Shown piece by piece: positions 46,729-58,309 of a stretch of 64,000 nucleotides of DNA; the first letter of the stretch is position 1; every line of letters begins with the position of its first letter. The notes beneath the pieces were generated by a model that saw only the letters and a list, made by a program, of their open reading frames with translations, did not search any database and was not told the DNA's origin. The position numbers were made by a program, and so were the translations under genes. This stretch comes from Antrodiella citrinella (lineage: Eukaryota > Basidiomycota > Agaricomycetes > Polyporales > Steccherinaceae). The DNA lies in assembly GCA_004802725.1 (NCBI GenBank), contig SGPM01000054.1:43501-107500 (forward strand). Reading direction: 5' to 3'.

Positions 46729-46919
46729 GGGGGTAACCGAGTACGGGTGGTGATGGTACGATTCGACGACGGAATCGTCCAGTATACATTCCCAGTGTGC
46801 TAACAAGCGCAACGGGGTAGGTCGAAAAGGAATCTACAATGACAGAGGAGAGATTGATGACGGGGTCGAATGGATGTGCTGATGTATATGAGGGCAAGGA
46901 GGTACCGCAATGCACTAGC

Positions 46920-47530
46920 GCTGTGGCTCATCACGAGGAAGGCTCTCTCACTCACTGAAACGCTGAGCACAGCACGTTCGATGACGTTGGTTGGAACATT
47001 TGATTAACGTTCTGGAAATTAAACTTTCAGATTCGTGCCCTCACATCGTTGACCTTTAAAGAAAACGGCCTAAAGAACATCGAGGAGGCGCTACCACGGT
47101 CAGTGACTACTGCGATGGGCACACGCAGGGCACTGCTCGTATAGCACCTCGAGCGACGTCATCTCAATGTATCCGTGGCATTACGATGTCAAGAAGGATA
47201 TAAAAATTTGACTTGCACTGAAGGTCCAGTGGGTCTAGCTCATCGACACTGCATTGACAGGACTTCGGAGACACAAGTGACGACAACAGCATCAGAGGTA
47301 TGGAGTCGCAAGTGCTGTTGAACAAGATTCCGAGTCTGGCAGCCTGTGCCCTGAGAATCGAGCGAAATATTATCGTGCGTTATCTCCCTAATATAGATGT
47401 TATCGTCAATTCCGACGAATTCACGTGGCGTTATTTGTTCTGCGCAAATAGTCGCCCAGAAAATCGGTTGGCTGAGTGTTCGCCACGCAAGTCACCACCA
47501 CTTCACTTCACGAACTTTTGGATTCATTCA
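46920..47530. other. Intergenic, upstream of HSP10
   Basis: No frame of interest; presumably carries the HSP10 promoter. I do not see three adjacent GAA/TTC heat-shock units. Confidence 0.4.
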
Positions 47531-47537
47531 TACATTA

Positions 47538-48027
47538 ATGGTATGTCGCTGAAATAATTCCACTGAGCGAGTACTGATACGTCGCGTCGTTCAGGCTGCT
47601 GTTCGTGCTACATTCAAGTCTATCAAGGCCGTTGCGCCTCTATTCGACCGGGTCCTCGTACAGCGGTTCAAGCCAGAGACGGTATGTGCTCGCCTTCTGT
47701 GTTCGGTGACTTGCTGTTGACCAAAGTGTCCAACAGAAAACCGCCTCTGGTATCTTCTTACCCACATCGGCGACCGAGACACCACTGCCAGAAGCCACCG
47801 TCATCGCTGTCGGTCCAGGTGCTCGTGACAGGGATGGAAACATGGTCCCAGTGTCCGTGAAGGCTGGTGACCGTGTTCTGTTGCCTGGTTGGGGAGGAAA
47901 CTCCATCAAAGTTGGTGAAGAGGTACGTCTGCTTGCTCGTGTTCAGTGTGATGGGTGCTGACTCTCGCCATAGGACTACTTCCTGTTCAAGGACAGTGAA
48001 ATCCTGGCCAAGATTAACGACGAGTAA
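47538..48027 (+). CDS. HSP10: Mitochondrial 10-kDa chaperonin (Hsp10/Cpn10, GroES family)
   Basis: Four exons, 47538-47540, 47595-47681, 47737-47922 and 47974-48027, give 109 residues. Exon 1 is the ATG alone, followed at once by GTATGT. Exon 2 begins AAVRATFKSIKAVAPLFDRV and carries the conserved LFDRVLVQR. Exon 3 holds the mobile-loop region TASGIFLPTSATE and the family pattern ATVIAVGPGARD, then VKAGDRVLLPGWGG. The end EDYFLFKDSEILAKINDE is typical. With Hsp60 it caps the folding cage in the mitochondrial matrix. The N-terminal part, poor in acidic residues, fits the uncleaved targeting sequence known for Hsp10. Confidence 0.95.
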
Positions 48028-48653
48028 GCTGGTCATCGCATGGTCCAGTCGCATGAGTTCGTGGTAGCATGGAGCGAGGAGAGTAGAAGGGTCATTCAGA
48101 GTTGTTTGGACACAAAAGTTTTGCTATTCCCCGCATCATATTATGAGCTAATCCTCGGCAGATATCACCTACGTAGTCATTTGCTTTTACGAATGCATCC
48201 CCACTCACCAATGACTACCGCCCTGCCACATCGCCTCCGCGAGCCTGATGAAGCCGGCTGGCCCGTGGACGTCAGCATGATATGGATGCAGCCATTGTCT
48301 TCTTTCGTTGCCACTGCAACAGACTATTGTCGAATGGCACTGAGCGGTGAGCGGCACACTGAGCGCAGTTATTGCCACTTGTTAGCCGGTTTGAAGCGAT
48401 ATTGTTTTCTGAGGAGTCTCCGCGTACCCGAGCCAAGGTGCCAATGGCTGTGACCCGTGGGAAAACTGTCAACAATTTAGATACCTTCCCAACCGAGTCT
48501 CTTTCTCTCTTTCATACTTACCTTTTCCTCTTCCTCGTCGTTGCACTCGACGAGCACGACCTTTTCTTCTATTCACCAATCGATTTTGGTCTCTTTCCCC
48601 CGCCGCGCTACCTTCCTACTGTTACGCCTTTCACGCTCATACGAACAATAACC

Positions 48654-50881
48654 ATGTCTCAGTCCCCGCCGTATCAGGGATACGGTAACCCATACTCAAA
48701 TTCCAAACCTCAGCTGCCATATACCCAGAACGCGGAATACAATGCAAGCACTACTTCTCTGGGCAGAAATAGCTTTCAGGAGCAGGACACTTCACCTCTC
48801 AAAGCGGAATCCAAGGGTGCCACCTTCACAGTGGACATGCGACAAGTCAACAGGACCCCCAGTCCTACGCCTAGTGAAGCTGCAGAGTTGACACGCACTG
48901 GGTTCTTCGACTGGAAGACAATGGCGCATTGGAAGTATTGGTTCAGGAGGGAATGGTTGTGTACGTCTGCTGCGCATTCTTGCCTTTGCCGCTTCCGCTC
49001 ATAGCCTCCGACACAAACACAGGGTACTATGTGATTGGAGTTCTCGTTGTTACCTTCACAATCCTCATCACCGTGTTCCATTCGCAAATTGTCGCATGGC
49101 TTCAACCCGCCGCCAACTGGATGCATAAGTGAGCAGCTCATTTCTTTCAGCGCCCTGCATGCCAGATGCAACCTCTTGCTATGACGGAATTCATATCATG
49201 CTGCTGCATTGTTATGACGTACAGACACCGTCGTACACAGCATCCTGCCTAGACGTGTGTGTGTTTCATGTGCTAGACAGTTCATTGCTGTGACCGCGAG
49301 GAGAATCTTGGTGGTCCTTGCATTCGTGGCGTGTCAAGGTGCTGTACTGACTCCTTTTTTTCAGTCTCAAGGGAGGTTTCCTCATTCCCATAGCCATCTT
49401 TTTCGTCATATCTTTCCCGCCGGTTCGTGTTGTTATCCCCTTGCAGATGGCGCATCCAACTCATTCGATAATCAGCTGTTCGGTCATGAAATTCTGGCTA
49501 TTTTGGTGGGAGTAGTGTGGGGTTTGTGGGGTGGGTTTGCTATTACAGCTGTCGGAACCTTGATTGGCGAAATCGGCAATTTCTAGTATGTTTCCTATTC
49601 ACGCTTTTACTTGCCGCAACGCTAATAATTCGTCTCACTCGTAGTGCATTCAGATATTGTTGCTCTGCACGTGGAGAGAAAATGGAGAAAGAGAAGATTT
49701 CCTATGCATCCTTGGCTCGTGTTGTTCGTGAAGGAGGTTTCAAGATCGCACTCATTGCACGTTACAGCGCGATACCCGGTCACTGTACGTTCATTCGGCT
49801 GTCGCTATTATAATCATCTGACACATCCACAGTCACGACCGCCGTGTTTTCTACCTGTGGCATGGGTTTCTGGACCTTCTTCCTTGCTGCATTCCTGTCT
49901 CTGCCCAAACAGTTCGTTACTGTGTACCTCGGTGTTTCTCTCGAGCAGGGAGCCAATGGTAAGGTGGATTGTTTACCTCGATATCCGGACATGCATTAAT
50001 CGCGCGTTTGCCTCTTAGCGAAACCAACTACAGCGAACAACGTCGTCAAATACTTGCTCCTGCTAGTCACCACCGTCGTGACAGTCCTTGCAATGTGGTA
50101 TATCAGCAAGAAGATGAATGCAGTGAAGCCCGACGTCATCTATGCCAGACGCAAAGCCAGGCAGCAGAAGCTCAATGACGCACCCTTTGGCGGCTATAGC
50201 GGTCCATCCACCTTCAACGCTAACGACTCGGAATCAGCCCTACCCCTGACCTCGAAGCCGGATGGTAACTACCAGCACCAGCAGTGGGACAGCAACGGCC
50301 GTGCTGTGGGCTTCTCTGGCGATCCGACCCTGTTCGCACCCCAACCACAACGCGTGGCCCTTGGCCCCTTCACCCCAAAGACAGCACCAGCGCCACCTTC
50401 TTCCTCGAACGTGAGAGTCGTTCCTCCATCTGCAGAAGGTCGGGACAAATACAGTAGTCCGTCATCTGCTCCTGCGCTGTACAGGCAGGATACGGATAAT
50501 TCATGGAGCGCGAAGTACAAACAGGACAGGCAGGACTCGACCCAATCATGGAACGCGCAGGCAACTGTTGGCACACACGATGTTTACCAGATGACTCGTC
50601 AGCAGTCGCCACCGTCGGACCCCTTTGCGGAGTTGCCTCTTCCCCCTAGATTGCCGCCGCCCGGGTCTCCTCAGACATCATCGCCACACCAGCAGTACTC
50701 GCAGCCTCAGTACGCACAGCCTCAGTACAGCTCATCGTCTCCTGTCCCGCAGAAGATGTTCAGTATTCCTCCCCCTCCTGGATTGTCATTACAGCAGGCA
50801 TCACTCCAGCAGCAGCCCTCAATACCTCAGTATTCGCCTCCGCAATATAACCCTCAACAGCAGTACCAACGGCAGTACTGA
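48654..50881 (+). CDS. TVP38: Tvp38/TMEM64-family Golgi membrane protein (VTT domain)
   Basis: Seven exons (48654-48960, 49023-49128, 49365-49422, 49476-49585, 49645-49784, 49833-49958, 50019-50881) give 569 residues. Membrane helices include YVIGVLVVTFTILITVF, GGFLIPIAIFFVISFPP, VGVVWGLWGGFAITAVGTLI and VVKYLLLLVTTVVTVLAMWY. The VTT signature is present: GEIGNFYAFRYCCSARGEK, ALIARYSAIPGHF, TTAVFSTCGMGFWTFFLAAF and LPKQFVTVYLGVSLEQ. Yeast Tvp38 is a Golgi protein; the wider VTT family includes lipid scramblases. The N-terminal ~100 residues and the last ~270 are Ser/Pro/Gln-rich and cytosolic. The C-terminal tail, with SQPQYAQPQYSS-type repeats, is much longer than in yeast. Confidence 0.92.
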
Positions 50882-51710
50882 TAAAGCAGACGAGTTGGGG
50901 TGGGCTTTGAACGGACGGCAGTCAAAATAATGATACCAGACTGCCATGAGTGATACACACACCTTACTACCCCGATTTTCCCCTGGCCCTGTTCTACTTT
51001 CCATGCCATATTGTTTGTTTGTAGCTAAGTAGTACTTGTTTTTGGCACACCATCTTTTGCTTGTGACGGCTTCTACTACTACTGCCCGTCTTTGTATCTC
51101 CGCTTGATATGTAGACCACGGACCTTCTCTTGCTTCTCTGCCTGGAATGGAAATGCACGTATCACGACTCTCAGCGTGCAGATTCGGAAAGATGGCGGCG
51201 GCGGAGTGGAATTTGACCAAAGCATGCTCGTGCCGCGCAAGCTTCTGGTTGGCCTATTTCCACTGACCGATAACTACTGTATTATTCTTGGACACGCCTA
51301 CAGGCTACGATTTTGCAAACAGCTGTAACACTTTCGCCATCTGGAACATTGTAAGTAATAACAGGGTTAGTAAATTTTTTCAATCCGTAAACAAAAGGGT
51401 GATAACGTGTGATTGTTTGCCAGTGTGATGCCGTATTCTAGGGTAACATGGTGATATTTATCAAACATTTATTTCTCATTTAATCACTCTTTCACCCACA
51501 CCAAAAGGCGGTTCTGCACCCTGTGCAACTGGCGGAACGATGGTGAATCACTTCGACGTACTTACCGTGTATTGACCGTGTACGATCCTAGGTACTTGCC
51601 GAATGGGGACGCGCACCGACGGGGACAATCAGGCAGCCGCCCATAATACTTCCGTGTCATTGACCAATTTGTCTGCGAACGGTTCCTCTTTTGATTACCA
51701 CCACCGTCGT
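50882..51710. other. Intergenic, nothing recognised
   Basis: Separates TVP38 and MYND copy B. Only short frames on both strands. Confidence 0.4.
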
Positions 51711-51717
51711 GTGCAAG

Positions 51718-52597
51718 ATGCCCTCTCTGCGGGATGCGATGAGCAAGGTACTTTTGATGCCGTTCAGGTTGACTATGACGCCTCGCTTATCGAATGGTTT
51801 TGTGTAGTGCAATGCGTGTTATACCCTCGGGTCGGAGAAGCAGTTGTCGCTTTGTACTGGATGCAAGGTGAGTTGGAATTGTCTGCAAGGGGAGAGAGAC
51901 TCATTCTTACGAGATGATCTAGGCTGCGAAGTACTGCTCGAAAGAGTGTCAGAGAAAGGATTGGCAGGTAAGCCGAAGGGTCCAAGCACTCATCCTACAA
52001 CCATTCATCGATTTCCAGCGACACAAGATAACATGCCGAACAAACCAGACCCTCGTCGAGAGCCTGAAAGCCTACAGCGAGACCCCCGCCGGATCGCTCG
52101 ACCGCCTAGTCCTCCCGGACGGCCTCACGATGTACGAGCTCGACCAACGGCTCGAAAAATGGGTCACCTTCCACTCGCCGACCCTCATGGGCGCGACGAT
52201 CCACTGCATCGACCTCATCGGAAACCTTGCGAACGCACGGACGCACGTCATGTTCGTCCGCCTCTCCGCGCGGGAGAAGCGTGAGCACTTCGACGCGCCC
52301 GCTTTGTATTTTGAGTTCGTTGATGCGTGTGCGGTGGATGTGGAGGAGGCGATGGGGTGGGCGTCGCCCTGGCCGGAGTCGTTGATACAGTTGAGGAAGA
52401 TGCAGGATGATAGTGAAAGAGAGGGCAGAGGAGGGGTGACGGCGGCGATGGTGGAGGTCAAGCCGTTGGCTGTGCAGACGGTGCCGTTTGGGTCCATGAA
52501 GAACTTGAGGATTAAAAAGAGGCTCAAGACGTGGAAAGATACTTTGCGAGAGGATATCAATAAGGGTAAGAAATTCGGAGGCGGTAACAAACACTGA
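51718..52597 (+). CDS. MYND zinc finger protein (copy B)
   Basis: Four exons, 51718-51747, 51808-51867, 51923-51967 and 52019-52597, give 237 residues. The start MPSLRDAMSK is followed by the finger CNACYTLGSEKQLSLCTGCK, AAKYCSKECQRKDWQ, RHKITC. The downstream domain has DGLTMYELDQRLEKWVTFHS, HCIDLIGNLANARTHVMFVR, EGRGGVTAAMVEVKPLAVQT and a basic end KKRLKTWKDTLREDINKGKK. All three introns fall at the same codons and phases as in copy A at 9786. Inside the second exon, the frame of the upstream ATG at 51603 does not lead into the finger, which decides for the ATG at 51718. Partner and process are unknown. Confidence 0.88.
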
Positions 52598-52938
52598 GGG
52601 CGTATCTAGGGCATGCTTTGACATATCTGCGTTGTATTTGCGTTGTACTATACACACTACTTCAAGTTACAAGCCTTGGACTACGCTGGCACGAATACTC
52701 TCATACATACATAAAGCACGTTGTATGCACACCATGATGGGCTCAAATTTGAGACAGCAGCCACGGACATTTGTCGTGAACAGGTCGGATGTGTATATTA
52801 TGAAGATGTAGCAAACAGGTCTACCTGTCTAGAGTTGGGTGTGTGCAACAAGATAACATGTCCATAAATACGCATGAGAATAAATACGCATGAGAACCAG
52901 GTAAGAGGAGCACCAAGACCAAGCTTGAGCTTGAGTAC

Positions 52939-55900
52939 CTAGAGGCTGGAGGTAGCCATTAGACAACAACACAAATGATGCATAGGACGAAACGTACTTG
53001 ATGGCTTTCATGAGTGCAAATCCGAGCGTCGCAACAACCTGTGGGTAGAGATAAATTTATTGTGCTTTTGTTGAGCATGAGTGATATACTTACTACAGTC
53101 GCGATGATACTGGCAGGAACACCGTTCTTCAAGAAGTCAACATTTGTCAGGTACAACTGGCCCATGTCATCTTCTTGCGTCGCGCTATGGTCGTCCAGAT
53201 ACGTCAGTACCGCACGGAGCCGATAAATATAGGAAATACATACGCAGTTTGATTAGGGAACCCTGATACAGGCATACCCATACCCGCAGAGCATATCAAA
53301 CCTGTCAGGAAGACAAGTAGGTTCGGAGCACCCAGCTTCTCTCCAATGACCTTGGCAATGGGCACAAGCAACACCGCTGCGATGGTGTGGCTGATGAACG
53401 TAGATACCACCTATATGATATCTTCAGTGTTCATTCATGAAACCACCCGAATGCGAGTAAATCTTACCAGGACAATAGCAGAGAGCACCATGACGACACC
53501 GTAGAGAGACAAGTCCCCAAGGAGCTTACGAATTACTTCGTCCATGACCACGAGTAGACCACTTGACTCAACGCCTTTACCAAGGGCAATACCGCCCATA
53601 GCAAGGAATACCACGGTCCAGAGGAATTGCTCAAAGTCATCCTGGGAAACAACAGTAAACAATCACACGACGTCAACGTTACACCGAAGCACACCTTACC
53701 TTCTTGAGTACGCCCGTAGAGAAGAATGCGAAGATGGGAATAATAGCGATGATACCCATATCGCCCACCCAGTCCTGGATCTGATGCGCCACACACCACA
53801 GCGCGATAGTCAACAGACACACGAACGAGACCCAATATTGCTTGGCGGTGAAGCTCTCCCTCGTCGCCCGAATGGGTTTGATCTCAATATCGCCCTCACC
53901 GTCGGGAGAGCGTGCAGGGTGGTATGAGAACAGCAGGAGAATCCAGATGAGGACGATGGAGACTGCGGAGACGGGTAGTGCGACTGCGAACCACCTGCCC
54001 CAGTCGAGTTGTGGGTCCATGTAATTCAGCGCGATGAGGTTCTGGGGCGAGGAGATGGGTGAACTTTGTCCGCCGATGTTTGCAGCGAGAGCGATCCCAA
54101 GCTGCAATTCAAAGATGAGACATACGTCTCTAGAAGGATTGGTATCAGCTCACAATGAGACATGGCGCAAAATTTGACTTCGGAGGCAAGGTTCGCAGAA
54201 TTGGCTGTACACGATGATAGTCAATATCAGATCCGAAGGAGAGCTAGGTCAACCTACCCGAATGAGCGTGAAGCACAGAGTGGGAGCAGCAACATTGCTG
54301 TGACATAGCATCAGTGTCGACCGTGAATGATGCTTGAATAGCGACTGTACCTGATCCACATACTAGCAAAACAAGCTACACCCATGAATGCAAGAAGTAC
54401 CGTACTTGGCTTCGTACCGGCAAGGGCCAGTACTCGCGTGATTAGTACTCTGTCGATGTTCGTCTTGCTCAAGGCAGATGCAATGGTGAAACCACCAATG
54501 AGAAGCATGATGGTCGGGGAGAACATCACAGAGAAGATAAACCTGCACACGGTGTAAGTACCTTTCTTGTCGAATAGAAAGCATAAAACATACTTCGTAG
54601 CGTCGGTTGCTCCTAGACGTTCTTCACCGTCCGTCGAGCGGATGACTCGTAGGATGACCAACAGGAGAGGGATCATCATCGAGGTGACGAATAATGGGAT
54701 GGCCTCGCTCGCCCACAACAAGGTCGCAAAAACGAGGATGGCTAAACACCTGTTCGCTTCGACGCCAGGCACTGAGTTGACATTCAGCAAGACGATGAAG
54801 ACTATCAGTGATATCAGGAACCAAATATGTTTGCTCTTCAGCTTCAAGTGGCCCGCAGGTGTCTGGACGTCCAAGATACCCTTCTCCTCTTCAATGAGTA
54901 AGGTTCCGCCGAATGCCTTGATGCCGCCCGCTTCAGTCTCGCCTCTCCGTGCTTGCCCAATCATTTGTCGCCATACGGTATCGCGCTCCCAAGCTATATG
55001 CTCGCGTTGGTGCATCTTGAGCTGTCGCTTTGCTGCCGATGAGTCTCCGTGCATGACACATTTGGTGTAAAAGTCAAGCAACAAGTTCGTCACGGAGTTC
55101 ATCTTGTCCTTCGAAGCTGTTGTGAACGGGAAGGCTTGCTCGACGACGTCATGAAGGTATCTGTCTTTCAACTAGAAGCAAATGAGACTTCGACGAAGAT
55201 TGAGAACTGTATGTTCTTTTACCTCTGACTCTGTGACTTTGTCGTATCTGAAAAGCACGCGAGTCAGCGGGGGACGAACAGAATATGAGACAATGACATA
55301 CTTCTTCAAGATCTTACGAAATCCAGAATAATTTAGTTCGACATAGGACTTCAAGGACGTAGCCGACAGATATAGGTTCGTTATTCGTCTCTTGAAGAGC
55401 AATTGTATGTCCCATGCGTAGTTGCTCTTGCCGTTCCAAATGGTATCTGGCAGGGTATTCACGGTATCCTTGTTGAAGATCTTGCTTGCCAAAGTCCGAG
55501 CAGCACGCATGGGAGATTGGCTGGTACTGCCTCGGCCTGTCCCTGGTGCAGAGAAGGCAGAGTAGGGTGCAGATTGATCAGCAGGAGACCCTGCTTGAAG
55601 TGAGGCTATGCTAGCTTCCAAGTCGCCATGCTCTTCGTTCGATGATATACTGAACCGTCGAGAATGGGCAGGTGGTGGCCGTATCTTTGTGCTCCCTACC
55701 GAATGGTCAATGAATTCACGATATGATCGACGCATGAAGAACACAAACCTAGCAAGGGACCTCCGCTTTCCGACCTTGACCGCCGACGACGGTTGTTGTT
55801 CAGCGCGGAACGTGTCATCGTGCTTTGCGCGCTCATGGACGGACTGTGCATGTCGAAATCGTCGTCCTCATCTTCATCGTCCTCGTCCTCGTCATCATCC

Positions 55901-56360
55901 ATGAAGTGGTGGTCCCCGTCTGGCCCATTCTCTTCCTGTCTCTCCACCAACCGCTGCAATTCTGCTACGTCTTCCAACAACTCCCTCTCCTGTGCTTCGT
56001 AGAACAAAGATATCTTCTTTAGCTCACGGTCCAGGAGGGGAACGAACTGGACATCTGTGGAAGAGGATAGACCGTCGCCGCCCATGAGGGAGGTCGACTC
56101 ATTCGCTTCCAGGTCATGATACGACTCTGTGTGTCCTACTTGCTGCTTCTCGAGTTGGTAGACGTACTTCTTCAGCGCGTCGTAACTGCACGAGCATGAT
56201 CAGACAAGATAGTCTGCGGACTGTACGGGCACTTACGCAATGTACTCGTCCCACCAGTCCGAGACGGCATTGAATTTGAGTGACGAGCTAAGGAGGATCC
56301 AATGAGTCAGTACAGACCGTGTATAGCCCTGTAGGGTCTGGCGACGCACCTGAATTTCAT
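52939..56360 (-). CDS. PHO91: SPX-domain low-affinity phosphate transporter (PHO87/90/91 type)
   Basis: Many exons; total about 890 residues. The first exon is ATGAAATTCAG, giving MKFSSSLKFNAVSDWWDEYI, the canonical SPX start. YDALKKYVYQLEKQQ, LDRELKKISLFYEAQERELL and RRSYREFIDHSVGSTK-like sequence continue the SPX domain, which senses inositol pyrophosphates. An acidic insert (DDDEDEDDEDEDDDFD) sits inside it. From about 54.9 kb the transporter begins: HIWFLISLIVFIVLLNVNSV, NRCLAILVFATLLWASEAIP, NIGGQSSPISSPQNLIALNY and SAGMGMPVSGFPNQTA are the DASS (Na/sulphate symporter) motifs. The last join (AA to CCTCTAG) giving GFALMKAINL is inferred. The choice of PHO91 over PHO87 or PHO90 is not settled. 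Confidence 0.88.
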
Positions 56361-56784
56361 GGCGAATGTTCTGATATCAACCTGGCCTGAACCAACACGG
56401 CCGAGCTGTCTCAGAGGGATCTCTTCGGGTGTCGTGTGCAGCGTGACGACTTCGAGCGGTGCGATGTGTGCGAGGTGTCTGTCTCGAGAAGGTGAACTGC
56501 TTCGGAGATACCGCAGATCAGGAAGAGCGCCGACCTATAATGTACGAGGCGGGGTTTAAGCGTGGGTTACTCCGGCAATTTCGCTGAATTTGACTCGCCT
56601 TCCTGGAGGGTTTGAGCTCAAACTGTTAATCCGACAAAAAGGACTGGAAGAGACAGCAGAAAGGCAGCAGGAGGTCGGCGAGCTCGAGGTCGAAGAGATA
56701 CAAGCGCCCAAAAGCTGCAGTGGCCATGTAGGAAGCGCCCATAGTACGTTCACCTGCTTTACGACAACGACTCAAACAGCGACC

Positions 56785-57965
56785 ATGAATTTCTTTCGTT
56801 CTCAAAGTATCACACTACCGAAACACAATTGTGTGCAAGAGAATGCTCTCCAAATACCAGCGGTGAAGAAGCTCGTAGGCAAGAGGGTCGTCCTAGCTTC
56901 AAACAGTTCACGACGGCAGGAGATTTTGAAGACGTTCGTGAGTGTTGAGATACGCAAGCTGTCTCATACAGGCCTAACATATCGAACAGGGTCTGACACC
57001 GGAGATTGTACCGTCGACGTTTGAGGAGGATCTGCCATACAGCTCGTTCGATAATGCACACGAGTACCCGGTGTCTACTGCGACGCACAAGGCTGTAGAG
57101 GTGTACGAGAGGCTTGTCGTGAGTCATCTTCGTTCTGCCTATGTTCTTTCGTACGTTTCTTCTACATGCGATGCTGTTGGTTCTACGATGCAAGTGCAGC
57201 ACGCTGATGTTTCACATTCTATGCACGTTGGCGGTAGGCGAATGACCCGGAAGACGCACCTGATCTCGTAATTGCCGGTGAGTATCTTCACCTTGTCTGT
57301 CACCAGGTCTAATCATCGTATCTGGCATCATGTGCAGCTGATACCGTCGTCCTCACCCGCCCGACGCCCGGTGCGTTCTCAAGTTCTTTCGCGGACCAGG
57401 ACATAGGTCCACAGGACATCCTCGAGAAGCCTGGATCGCAAGAGGACAACTACCGCATGCTGCTCGACATGAATGGAGGTATCTGCGAGGTGGTCACAGG
57501 TTTATCGCTGGGTACGTATACATCTCCACTTTCAAGGTTGAAATGAGATCTGACGACCTGTGCAGTGTATCCGGTACTCGAGGCACCAGGGTACAAGATC
57601 AAGTGAGCTTCATAAGACTCTACCGACTCAGTGCTGGGACTCACACGAACCTACCAGGTCGATAGATGAACGCACTCTGGTCTACTTTGCTGATAACTCA
57701 GAGCACCTCCTCCGGGCCTATGTCGAGAGCAAGGAGGGTGTCGATCGCGCAGGAGGTTTCGCTATACAGGTACTTACACCATTCTGCATCTTACCTGACC
57801 TCCAGAATCGAACTCAGTCTCACTCGTGATGATCAGGGACTAGGCGGGTCGCTTATTCGCAAGATCGACGGAGATTACAACAACGTAGTCGGCTTCCCTG
57901 CGGCCTCATTCTTCAAGTTTTTGGATATATTACTGGAGGAAGAGACGGATTTCCTTTCCATATGA
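56785..57965 (+). CDS. Maf-family nucleoside triphosphate pyrophosphatase
   Basis: Seven exons (56785-56937, 56990-57118, 57238-57277, 57338-57511, 57566-57602, 57658-57769, 57837-57965) give 257 residues. Maf motifs in order: KRVVLASNSSRRQEILKTF with the S-x-R-R phosphate-binding loop, VPSTFEEDLPYS, LVIAADTVV with the general-base Asp, DILEKPGSQEDNYRML, and EGVDRAGGFAIQ joined to GLGGSLIRKIDGDYNNVVGF. Maf proteins hydrolyse non-canonical or modified nucleotides (human ASMTL has a Maf half). An in-frame ATG further up would add a poorly conserved leader; the Kozak-like GACCATGA at 56785 is preferred. Confidence 0.92.
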
Positions 57966-58309
57966 TCTGTTATCTCCATTCTGTTCGTATCGGTGCATTG
58001 CAATGCATCATTTACTATCTCGGTATCAACTAGCATGAAGGCATATGACGTCTCCACTGTCACCGACAACATTTACTGGTGTCACAAAATGCACATGTCA
58101 TAACGGACTACAATGGGATGCAACAAGTACGGTATGTATCAAGCGACGTATAATAACATTCAGCGTGCGGTCGTAAGAAGTCGTGAGTAATCATTAGGAA
58201 GTCATGAGTCAAAGCTAGAGAGGAGATAGAAGAGCTGAGAGGAGCGAGGCAATGAAGTGCAGAGGAAATAACCTGAAATGCATACCAGCAGGGTATTGGG
58301 CATCCAATC

